A stretch of DNA of 64,000 nucleotides, taken from assembly GCA_963281155.1 (NCBI GenBank), contig CAUJLY010000002.1, positions 558,001 to 622,000 of the forward strand, read 5' to 3'. Positions within the stretch are counted from its first letter, which is position 1; each line of letters opens with the position of its first letter. The translations under genes and the position numbers were made by a program. Origin of the DNA: Rhabditophanes sp. KR3021. Taxonomy: Eukaryota; Nematoda; Chromadorea; Rhabditida; Alloionematidae. The notes under the pieces were generated by a model. It was not told where the DNA came from. It made no database searches and saw only the letters and a program-made list of their open reading frames with translations. Shown here piece after piece: positions 1 to 9,497 of the stretch.

Positions 1-266
1 CTCAAATTCGGTGCTCTATTGTCAAGTCTGTTTCCATAAATGTGATCTACCTCTGATTTGTTTTTAGGGTTCGGGATAAAGGTTTCGGTAACGATGTGAT
101 GAACATATAAATGCCCTTGTTTCTTCCCGAATCTAATTAAACTATTTAAACATACCACCACACCATTCCATTCTTCTTCAGGCATTTTTGTAACAACAAT
201 TAACTCAAAAGCTACAAATGCGTCGCTAAGTTGAAATATGTTAGTATCATTGCAACACCTCGTATC
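1..266 (-). CDS. HNH_3-type (homing-endonuclease-like) nuclease, partial
   Basis: An open frame runs on the minus strand from a splice acceptor (CTAACAG, bases 273-267) to the window edge, so both ends of the gene are missing. It encodes about 88 residues. The last third matches the HNH_3 family seen in phage, viral and intron-borne homing endonucleases: a VHHIVTETFIPNP stretch, then SEVDHIYGNRLDNRAPNL, carrying the first HNH histidine and the central asparagine. The final histidine would lie off the left edge. The N-terminal part (around EEEWNGVV) is not recognised. No upstream exon was assigned with certainty between 270 and 480. It lies antisense and directly upstream of the surviving glr-1 exons, so it is probably nested in a glr-1 intron. 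The fold assignment rests on motif recognition only; whether the gene is expressed is unknown. Confidence 0.6.
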
Positions 267-544
267 CTGTTAGGATAAATATTTGAATTTTTAGAACAGG
301 CTGTTGATTATAGGTAATGCTTGGATTGAGTAAGAGCAGATGATACAATAAAAATTTGTTTTCATAAGTAATTAAATCGTAACTGAGTTAAATGACGGAA
401 AAGCGTCTCAGGAATAACAACTTATAAATGAACATTAGACAATTATAAACATATAGTTAGATAGAAAATTAGTTTTACATACCAAAAAAGTTTAAACAAC
501 CTAAAAAACGCCCTTCCGACCTCGTATAATGAAGGTGCCTCCAG

Positions 545-1513
545 AATTTTGATAAGCTCATATACCGCTAACTTAGCGGCTTTTTTGACGTTAGAAAAGA
601 TGAAGGCTCCGATTGAGTCCGTGGAGGATTTGGCTAAACAAACCAGGATTAAGTATGGAATTCAGCATAGTGGATCTACGGCACAGTTTTTCAAATATTC
701 GTACGTTTGTAATGAGTGATATTTAATGTGGTGTTTAATAGATCCGTTGAGACTTATTCGAAAATGTATCGGTACATGGAGTCACAAGTGCCCTCCGTTT
801 TTGTGAGCACTTACGGAGAAGGCATCGAAAAGGTAAGGAGTCAAAAAGGACGGTACGCTTTTCTCCTTGAAGCAACGGCAAATGACTATGAAAACACACG
901 AAAACCATGTGACACAATAAAAGTAGGAAACAATCTAAATTCGCAAGGGTATGGGATCGCAACTCCCTTTGGATCAGAATGGAAAGATCACGTAAACCTG
1001 GCAATTCTAGCTTTGCAAGAAAGGGGAGAACTCAAAAAATTAGAAAACAAATGGTGGTTCGACCGTGGTCAATGTGAGCACGGAACTTCAGACAACACTA
1101 GTGTTTCCCTGAACCTAAGTAAAGTGGCTGGTATATTTTATATTTTGATGGGTGGAATGATTTTGTCGATGGTAGCAGCGTCAGGTGAATTTTTGTACCG
1201 AAGTAGATTAGAAGCTCGCAAAGGACACATTTCAAGTGGGACTGACTTAAAAAATAGTCTCTACGGCCAATTAAAACTAAGTTGCAATGGTGGTGCTATA
1301 GCTAAGGAGGGAATGGAAGCACACGATTGCATAAGAAGACAAAAAGCTGCTTCGTTTATGCCAGCATCTGGAGGTCACAAATTCAGTAGTGGAAATGAAC
1401 AAAAGAACAGTCGTAAGATAGGCAATCAACGTGGTAATAGTCATCCTTTAGACCAAAACCCGTTGCCCTTTTCAGGAATTATTCAACCTGCTGCTTATAA
1501 TACTGTTGTATAA
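545..1513 (+). CDS. glr-1: AMPA/kainate-type ionotropic glutamate receptor, 3' exons
   Basis: These are the last two exons (545-700 and 742-1513, intron 701-741) of a non-NMDA glutamate receptor subunit, a cation channel opened by glutamate at synapses. The first exon gives [15 protein letters not shown], the M3 gate motif. The second gives the rest of ligand lobe S2 ([41 protein letters not shown]), the M4 helix ([17 protein letters not shown]) and a cytoplasmic tail of about 115 residues. The tail ends in TVV, a class I PDZ ligand like the C-terminal TAV of C. elegans GLR-1. The frame across the intron is exact (TC|A gives Ser). The ligand lobe S1, M1, the pore and the amino-terminal domain are absent from bases 1-544, so they must lie left of the window, unless this is a truncated copy. 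A start inside the intron at 716 should be ignored. Confidence 0.88.
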
Positions 1514-3341
1514 CTAACGCTTATTTTATATTTCTTGATTCTTAACTATTTGATTGACGCAATAAATATTAAAAAAATTAATTCAAATATGTAAAGACAT
1601 TCCAACAACTAGCAATCTAGACAGGATATATGTTAGTTCAAATATTATTGAAATGCAACCTTTCTAGACCTTATTACAAATCAATTGCTGCAAATTTATT
1701 TATGTGTACATATAGTTAGGCTGCCGCTCATTATATTTATTTATAACTTTCTATAAATTATTTAAACCACTCAATTATAGGTTATTTATTGGTTTCACAA
1801 TTTATGGTAAAAAGTAAACGTGTAATGTATAGAACACAATCATCTGGTATATGTAACGCTTCTTTTTTTAATTAAAACAAATTTACACTTTCCTCAAATA
1901 AAAGAACATCTTTGGGAAAGTTCAGTGTACTTGATTGTTTGTAATTTATGCACATTCTAACACTTGACACCAGTTAAGTCATAGTAAATAGTCGCTCATC
2001 TTTTGATTCATTAATTTACATGATCAGTTTTAAATTTGATGGTTTTAAAAGGAATATTTAATCACAATTTAGCGCAGCCATATAATATTTATATATTATC
2101 ACACATAGTTAACGAACTTTTTTCGACATTTCACCTTAATAATTTATGATATGGTGTGGGAGTATTTTATAAAAGGAAGCTTCTTTTCAAAAATGGTAGA
2201 TATTTAACATCAAAATACGCCACTGCCAATATCTTATACCAAAGTCTATTATTATTAAGTTGTTTTGAACCCATTTTCTTTTTGTTGTAAATATATAGTT
2301 GTTTGGTAGATAATTGGACAGAAAATGTCCACTATTTTGAATCAAAATTTAACTAAAACAGTAATGCATATCTGTACTATAAATAAATAACATATTGCCA
2401 TCAACTAAACATATACACCAAGTTTATGTAATATTAAATTGTGTGTGGAATGGATTCTTGTCAGTACAAGTAGTACCACTTTTTTGTACTTATTACGTGT
2501 GGTATGTTCAATATTAATTTTTGTCCTGCCGACCCTTAAAAAATGAATAGACATTTATAAAAAATCTTTTCTTATTGATTGTGTGTGTATGCGCCGTGTG
2601 TCTTCCTCTTCACTCAAATCGACAACTATTAACTAGTACTAGCAAAAAAGTTAGTGGTGCTTTCTTTAGTCAAAAAGCTTACCCCGTAATATATGTTACA
2701 ATTTGATAGCTCTTTTTTGTTTTAACAAGATCTAGTTTTGATGAAAGGTGTGTAATCTCTGCCTTCTGCTTAATCCATGACGAATTTTTGATATTGTAGC
2801 AACAATCATTTGTCTAAATGTTGTGTCCAATGCATTTTTACATTGAACTTAGATGATATTAGTTGATATTAGATAGTTCGTCCATTTTGACAGAGGCACC
2901 TGCTTTAACAAAAGTACATTTTAAAAAAGTGTTGTAGTTGGTGCGTGTATATTTATAAATATTTTTTGCATCATGGTCTGACAATAATATTTCATCCCAC
3001 ATCTTCTTATTAACAAACTAATGGCGCTTTATATGTTTTCAATAAATAATGAAAAACATTTTTGTCTATGTTGTAATATATTCTATTCATCCACTTATTG
3101 TTACAAAATTTGATACATTATAATTCGTTTAATTTTTATTAATTCACTTATTGTTACAAAATTTGATACAATATCTTGCGTTTAAGTTTTCGAATTATAC
3201 TAACATCCACTTACCCTACGATATTCGAATACGAAACGTTTAATGTTTGATTTAAAATATTTAATTTAAAATTCTTATAGCTTATTCATCTCAAAGTGGA
3301 CAATAAATTTCCGTTTAATTAATAAGGATTGTCTTTTAATT
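1514..3341. other. Intergenic, no gene recognised
   Basis: This AT-rich spacer lies between the 3' end of the glutamate receptor gene and the ZIP transporter. I saw no open frame of convincing composition on either strand and no RNA gene. It contains the 26-bp direct repeat listed separately. The right part presumably holds the ZIP promoter. Confidence 0.6.
3092..3170. repeat. 26-bp perfect direct repeat
   Basis: The 26-base unit beginning CACTTATTGTTACAAAATTT occurs at 3092-3117 and again, identically, at 3145-3170, separated by 27 bases. It lies about 170 bp upstream of the ZIP transporter start. It could be a recent local duplication or a duplicated regulatory site. Confidence 0.85.
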
Positions 3342-4444
3342 ATGGAAAACTTTTATCTACAGTTGTTTTGTGGGCTCGCTATTTGGGTGTTTACGACAGT
3401 TGCTGCCTTGGCACCTCATACTATGATTAGATGCTTCAAAATGGAGGATACGGATGGCAAACCTAAAATGTGGTTGAGTTTGTTGCTGTGTCTTTCTGGA
3501 GGAGTCTTTTTGTCTACTTGTTTCTTGGATATATTGCCCGAAATTGAGTGAGTTGGTGGGTGCGTTTATCAATTTTCATTTTCCACTTTTTAGGAAAGGA
3601 TATGGGGAAATTAAGAAGACTTTGGAGATGCCTGAAGGGGGATTTCCTTGGCCTCATCTAACACTGTGCCTTGGTTTTTTCTTTGTTTATCTCCTAGAGG
3701 AAGTCTGTTCCAAATATTATCATAAAGAAGAAGAAGGCATCGGCCACAGCCACGAATTAAATCTTGACGCCCATCGCATCGAGCAAAACAAAAGAAGTAC
3801 CGTCTTTGATCAGGAAGAAGCGAGCCATCAATTATTTGCAGACAACATCGAAAACGAGTCAGAAGGAACGGCAGATTCTCCAAGGAAGAAGTGCAAAAAA
3901 TCAGATGCTTACTTCAAAGCTTTAACCTTCGCCATTATCATGTGCTTCCACTCAGTCCTGGAAGGAGTAGCTCTTGGAGTCAAGAATGGAACTTCCGAAA
4001 TAGTCGTATTATTCCTATCTCTTACCCTTCACAAAGTTATTGAAGCTTTCGCTGTAGGCTTGCAGATCTCAAAAACAATTGAAAAGCGCACGACCACGAC
4101 TACCTTGGTTCTAGTGCTTTATGCGTCAATGACACCACTGGGAGCTTTATTAGGCGGTGGATTAAAGGTAAATAAATGACTAATTTAACCTAATTTGTCG
4201 TATAATGGAATGAGTTGAATTAATTTGTTTCTGATTCCAGGCAATAGATATCAATGCGATCCACAGAGATATAGCGGTATTAATTCTGGAATGCTTAGCC
4301 GCGGGTACTTTCATCTATATCACATTCCTCGAAGTTATCTCGCATGAGCGTGCTCCAAAAGACAACAACTTACTCAAATTGCTAGCTGTCTTTGCAGGCT
4401 TTGCCCTAATTGCTGGCATTCAATTGGCAACACAGGCCGTCTAA
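3342..4444 (+). CDS. ZIP family zinc/iron transporter (SLC39A1-3-like)
   Basis: Three exons (3342-3547, 3594-4167, 4241-4444) encode 327 residues. The protein is a ZIP transporter that moves Zn2+ or related divalent metals into the cytosol. There are three N-terminal helices, then a variable cytoplasmic loop with a short His cluster (IGHSHE), then the conserved C-terminal bundle. TM4 carries the metal-site histidine in HSVLEGVALG and TM5 carries HKVIEAFAVGLQ, both diagnostic of the family. The last exon gives AAGTFIYITFLEVISHE and a final helix. Splices are canonical GT-AG: GA|gtgagt to tttttag|G, and AAG|gtaaat to ttccag|GC. Length matches the ZIPI/ZIPII members. An AATAAA lies at 4557-4562, about 110 bp past the stop. 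The gene converges with HIBCH. Which C. elegans zipt gene it corresponds to is not resolved. Confidence 0.93.
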
Positions 4445-4808
4445 TGTCTCGGCACTATCATTTTCCACCACTTTTTTAATTAATATTTTATATAGAAATT
4501 AGATGAAAATGTTATTTAATTGTTATTTTCCTTAATGGGTTTTATAAATTATCTCTAATAAATATACAATATATACAAAAGATACAAACAACTCATTTGT
4601 TATTTCAATGGACACGTACATCTAATAGTACTAATACCAATAAGATGAATACAAGATAATCAGTCACAGTATGAGGCGTGATATCTTATTAATTGGCATA
4701 GAGAGACATTAGTGATACAATATAAGATGAATGAAAAAATTTATTTCTAATTAATTGCTAATTTAAAGTACGTCTAAAAAGCAGAATACGTGATACATAG
4801 TTTGGAAT
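4445..4808. other. Convergent intergenic spacer with a polyadenylation signal
   Basis: This is the 3'-to-3' gap between the ZIP gene (plus) and HIBCH (minus). The AATAAA at 4557 serves the plus-strand gene. Nothing else was recognised. Confidence 0.6.
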
Positions 4809-6010
4809 TTAGAGTGTCAGTTCTTCGGATTCGGGTAGGCGTTTGAAGTAATTTGCAACGGTTTTCTCGGACACATCTTCTAATTTACTTGGTTTCCATT
4901 TTGGATTGCGGTCTTTGTCCACCAAAATAGCTCTACATCCTTCATGAAAGTCATGGTCAGCTACAAATCTTTGAGTTAGTCTGTATTCCATTGGAAAGAC
5001 TTCGGAATGAGTCATTTTGGAGCCATATTCAAGCTGTTGGAATGTTACTTTTAATGAAGTTGGACTCTAAAAATGTGTTATTGATACAATAATAAAGGGA
5101 ATTAAGCATACCATCTTGTTAAGAATTGACAATTGCTTTAGAGCCCATTCGCTTCCATCTTCTTCTAAGTTCTTCAAGATGCCTTCATAAGTCTGGGATG
5201 TGAAGCATTTGTTAATTTTTTCAATAACCTCGGTTAATGAGAAATTGGTTGGTTGCGTCCCAGCTTCCGGCAAGAACTTTGACAAAGCACCGTTTACATC
5301 ACTCTCCCCAAACTCATTCAATGCCAACAAGGCTTTTTCAAGACCTGCTAAGTCACTCGAATTGACGAAATGTGTCGCCATTTGACTAAAATACACATCC
5401 AGTCCTTTTAGCCGGTACCCGGTCAACGCCAAGAACAAACCCAATTTCCCAGGCAACCTGGGCAAGAAATAAGAACCACCAACATCAGGAAATAAGCCTA
5501 AAGCCGTCTCTGGCATAGCTAAAAGAGTCTTTTCTGTAGCAATTCGATACTTTCCATTGATAGACAAGCCACAACCCCCACCCATAGTGATTCCATCAAT
5601 TAAAGCAATGTAAGGGATCTTATAGGTAGCAATCAGATTATTGAGAATGTATTCTTCTCTAAAAAAATCCTTGTACATGGTTGAGCCGCCAGCTGTGTAG
5701 CTTTTGGTAACAGCTAGCACATCCCCACCTGCGCAAAAGGCTTTCTCCCCAGACCCTTTGATTATCACCATTTTGGTCTTCCCATCTTCGTTCCATTCTT
5801 TAAGTTTGGGGTACATTTCACGTACCATTCCAAGGTCAAGAGCGTTTAATGACTTTGGTCGATCAAGTGTGATCACCTTTTTGTTCCCAAAGCTCTCAAT
5901 AATGATGCCATTATTTGATGCTGACCGGACTGCCTAAAAGTTTGTTATATGAGTTAATTAAAAGTATGGCTTACTTGATGGATCAAGGATCGTGTTCTGG
6001 AAAGTTGCAT
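4809..6010 (-). CDS. hach-1: 3-hydroxyisobutyryl-CoA hydrolase, mitochondrial (HIBCH)
   Basis: Three exons (6010-5975, 5933-5112, 5066-4809) give 371 residues. The enzyme hydrolyses 3-hydroxyisobutyryl-CoA in mitochondrial valine catabolism. The start exon encodes only MQLSRTRSLIHQ, an Arg-rich presequence that continues across the intron, fitting mitochondrial import. The crotonase core is clear: ITLDRPKSLNALDLGMV, then the oxyanion-hole region FCAGGDV, then GITMGGGCGLS and the HIBCH-specific block MPETALGLFPDVGGSYFLPR. The C-terminal exon carries the family tail (EYRLTQRFVADHDFHEGCRA, ILVDKDRNPKWKP) that separates HIBCH from enoyl-CoA hydratases. All introns are GT-AG and 41-45 nt long. Length is close to the usual 380. 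C. elegans has a single orthologue, hach-1. Confidence 0.95.
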
Positions 6011-6429
6011 TCTCTTTTCTGATTTTCCCAAATCAAACACTTGGGATGCGTGTAAGTGTTTCAATGATTAAGAGCCCAAAATCTGCTCAGGAAATTTGTA
6101 GTTTGAATAAATTTGAATGTATAAGTAGTAATAAAAAACTGAAATGTATATATAGGATGTCGATCTAGAAAAATGACGATATACCTAAATTTCATTCTTA
6201 TTTTCTTCTTGTTTATGGCCAAAAGTGGAGTGTTACAAATTTGCAACAATATCTGTCAATAGATACATAAGGAATCATTTTTGGTAAGTTTGAATGTATT
6301 TAGTTCAAAGCCACTAAAATAGTTGACATTTGATAAGCAAAATTAGCGATAAATAGCAATAAACATAAACAAGAATATAAATTTACAATGACTAATATTT
6401 TATTCCACTATTATAAGATGATGTTATTG
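6011..6429. other. Intergenic, nothing recognised
   Basis: This spacer lies between the HIBCH start and the 3' end of the small secreted-protein gene, both on the minus strand. A 62-codon open frame on the minus strand here has no homology I can name and no signal of coding composition. Proximal promoter sequence for HIBCH is expected on the left side. Confidence 0.5.
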
Positions 6430-6938
6430 TTAAGGAGGTAAACTATGCAGTAAAGAGAGCGTAAGCTCAACTCCTTTGGGTTGAACTTGCATCAAACATT
6501 TGACTCTTTCACCTGGATTCATAATCAAACTCAGCGTCTACAAAAGGTATAAAATATGGATATTAAAATCTTACTCCTTAAAACTAGCGCGTAATTTTCA
6601 TCAAAGTACCCTGGAAATGAGTTTCTACGCAAAGCAACCACGTCATTAATTTCAAAAGCATATACATTCAGGCGACGAATCACTTCCCTAGTTAGATATT
6701 GTGCTGGAAGCAATTTGAGTGTTAGGTTGTTTCCAGAAAAGGTTTTGTCATAGTGAGTGTGGTTGATACCTTCAAAGACAAAATCGTACATACAATATTC
6801 ACCATTTAGGCACTTCTTTTCTGTGAGAAAGTGGTAATTGCCAGGCAAAGAAGTACTGAGGGTTGAGAAGTTGAAAGTTCCATCAATTATTAAAGCATTA
6901 CCCTGGAGGATCGTCAACACAACAACTACCAAAATCAT
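6430..6938 (-). CDS. Small secreted protein, unknown family
   Basis: Exon 1 starts at ATG 6938 with a strong signal peptide (MILVVVVLTILQGNA) and continues as a soluble domain of about 100 residues (for example GNYHFLTEKKCLNGEYCMYD). Exon 2 (6537-6430) stays open for 35 codons in one frame (TLSLIMNPGERVKCLMQVQP to a stop after SLLHSLPP) and looks coding. Joining in that frame needs the donor GTTTTA after base 6585. The far better consensus donor GTAAGA after 6575 gives a different frame and a stop after about nine codons. Total length is therefore 153 residues or slightly over 130. The cysteines (KKCLNGEYC, VKC) suggest extracellular disulphides. I do not recognise the family; it may be nematode-specific. 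It lies upstream of, and divergent from, the mucolipin gene. Confidence 0.6.
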
Positions 6939-7483
6939 TTCAACAATCACAAGACACAACTGACTAAATTACTACAAATAATCATCGAACTCCATTTTAT
7001 ATTGGCCAAATCTACATCTAAAAAGCATCTCGTTGCATGTATCTTTATTTAAGCAAATTGTCTAATAATCAAATTTCTTATCACCACTAAAAAGATAAAT
7101 GGTCTCTTATAACTGCTGTTTATAACTTGGAAAACTTGTTATCACGTCTTTGCCCCCCTCCGTGAATAACTCCATCCCATTAATATAGTCAAACAAAGGT
7201 TGGCTAACCTTAATATACCCTCTTCCAATGACGTCTTTTCAGGAAAGGCAAGTGATGTGCCTTGACATGATCATGCACTCTCATTTAACTCATCCATCGA
7301 CCCTTATATTGTTATCATATCGCCAAAATGGTACGTTCAACTTCATCTCTAAATGGTAGAGTATCAACGTCGTTTGATTGTCTAATGTTGATTTATTAAT
7401 CATTTTTTCAGATTATTTATGATTACAATACTTATTGTAAACAAAATTATTAATTGAAAGCTAAAAAATATTGATCTAGTAAG
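6939..7483. other. Divergent promoter region
   Basis: This 545-bp gap lies between two divergently transcribed genes, so it should hold both promoters. I could not define a TATA box, initiator or trans-splice acceptor with confidence. A 24-codon open frame starts at about 7328 and has no recognisable product. Confidence 0.4.
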
Positions 7484-9349
7484 ATGTCCAGATATAATCG
7501 TATAAATGAGGTATGTATTTATTCATTTTTTACAAATTGATACATAAACTCATAGGACACACCCGAGGGGAGCAATGTAGAAGGATTTTCAGAGAATGGT
7601 GAGATGTTGAATTATATGGAGTCTTTGGAACAACTTAGTGGCGATGAGAGAGAGATTGCTCTTAAATTACAAAAGCAACTGCAGTTTTTTCTTATGGATC
7701 CGATCAAAAAGTATAAAGTTAGACATCAGTTTCCGTGGAAGTTGATGCTCCAGGTTCTGAAGATTATCTTGATTACGATTCAATTGATTTTGTTTGCAGA
7801 GTTGAGGGTTACACATGTGGATTTTTTGGAGGATACAGCTACAGTCATGAGGCACAAATTCCTGAAAGACTGGGATGACGAACGAGACGTCGTGGCTTAT
7901 CCGCCGCCTGTCGGGAAGTACTCAGTTTACAGAAGCACGGATTTGATTGAACATTTTGCTTTTATCGTGAACTCTTATTATTCCTTGCACAACGACTCAT
8001 TTGCGTCCTTTTCATATGACACAGGCTTTACTCCATACAACAAAACAAAGTTGTCGTCTGGATTGCGGTCAGACACCATGAATTACACACTAATACCTTG
8101 TATGCAATTGTGTACCGAAAAATTAAGATCTGTCCGAATACACAACAAGACATATGAATTTGATATTTCTCCTATGGAAAATTGCAATAAACTCCAATTC
8201 ACGATAGATGAGTTGATTCAAATTAACGAGGATCCCTCGGCTTTGCAAGACATCCTAGCTAGTCGCAACATCACCTTCAAAGCAGACGATTCCCTGGGAA
8301 TTTCGAAACTGACACTCCACTTCAACTTGCGGACAATTCATTTCTCACCTGTCTTGATGGATGAAAACCCCGAGTGCTACCTCATCAAGATCGCAATCGT
8401 CTTCGACAACTCCAGGCATACGGGCCAAATTCAAATAAGTCTCCACTCTCTTATCTCATACGTGAACATTTGCAATGGACGTGCTTTGAATGACAGAAAG
8501 TTATCACTACATACCTTGCCAATCCTGGTCATAGACATCCTTGTCTTTACTTGTTGTTTATTGTCACTAGGTCTTTGTATCCGCAGTATGATCAAAGCCT
8601 ACATCCTCCAACTACGGACAGGTGCGTTTTTCAAGAAGAATTTATACTCCAAATTAAGTGTGATTGACAAGCTTGAGTTTGTCAATTTATGGAATGTTAT
8701 GATTTTGTTGAATGATGTTTTTATCATCATTGGAACTTTGTGTAAAGTGTCAATTGAATTTCGAGATTTTGAAAACCATTTATTCACCCTTTCCTCTGTT
8801 TTCTTGGGAATCGGGGCGTTATTGGTTTATGTTGGCGTTTTAAGGTATTTCATCTTTTTTGATGAGTACAACGTGATTGTACTCACATTGAAGAAGTCAA
8901 TCCCTAATATAATGAGATTTATGGTTTGTACTATTATATTGTACCTTGGATTTTTATTCAGTGGCTGGATGATCATAGGCGCATATTCATTCAAATTCCG
9001 AACCTTGGCCAAGTCCTCAGAAACTCTGTTTTCTTTAATCAACGGAGACGACATGTTCCCTACATTTGCAACCATCAACGACACCAATACAACAATCAAA
9101 GTCGTCGGCACCATTTACATCTATGCCTTTGTATCGCTCTTCATCTACGTAATCTTGTCTCTCTTTATAGCAATCATAATGGACGCTTACGATGTCATCA
9201 AGTCCAGATACACACAAAAATGTCACCCAAAGGTATCTCAATTACAGGAATTTTTGGCATGCGCGGCGGAGCCTGACCTGAATAATAGTTCCTCGAGGAT
9301 CCAATTCGCCCGCGACTCACAGTTGCCCATGACTTTTAGTCATAGGTAA
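7484..9349 (+). CDS. cup-5: Mucolipin (TRPML) lysosomal cation channel
   Basis: A 27-base first exon (7484-7510, MSRYNRINE) joins a single long exon (7556-9349) to give 606 residues. Mucolipins are endolysosomal Ca2+/Fe2+ release channels needed for lysosome biogenesis; C. elegans CUP-5 is the sole orthologue there (about 670 residues). TM1 lies near residues 55-75 (LKIILITIQLILFAEL). It is followed by a luminal domain of about 230 residues with the expected cysteines. TM2-TM6 follow, with the signature pore loop SLINGDDMFPTFA, matching the TRPML NGDDMF filter. The tail is short and lacks the C. elegans extension. The EEE and LL type sorting signals of longer family members could not be identified. 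The start codon was chosen because exon 1 splices exactly in frame. A one-intron structure is unusually simple for this family. Confidence 0.95.
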
Positions 9350-9497
9350 TCACAATAAATGTTGTTACTTATTAATACGATGTCTTTTATTTAAATAAAT
9401 ACTATATGCTTGTTAATGAGTCCAGAATGTGTGACGAACTATATCTAAAAATGTGTTTGTGACGAAGTAGGCACGCCTCGTTTGATGTGCTATTTGA

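Noticed and set aside
8926..9276. A 116-codon frame overlapping the mucolipin gene on the same strand
   Set aside because: It is a shadow in another frame of the channel pore region, which is conserved in the main frame.
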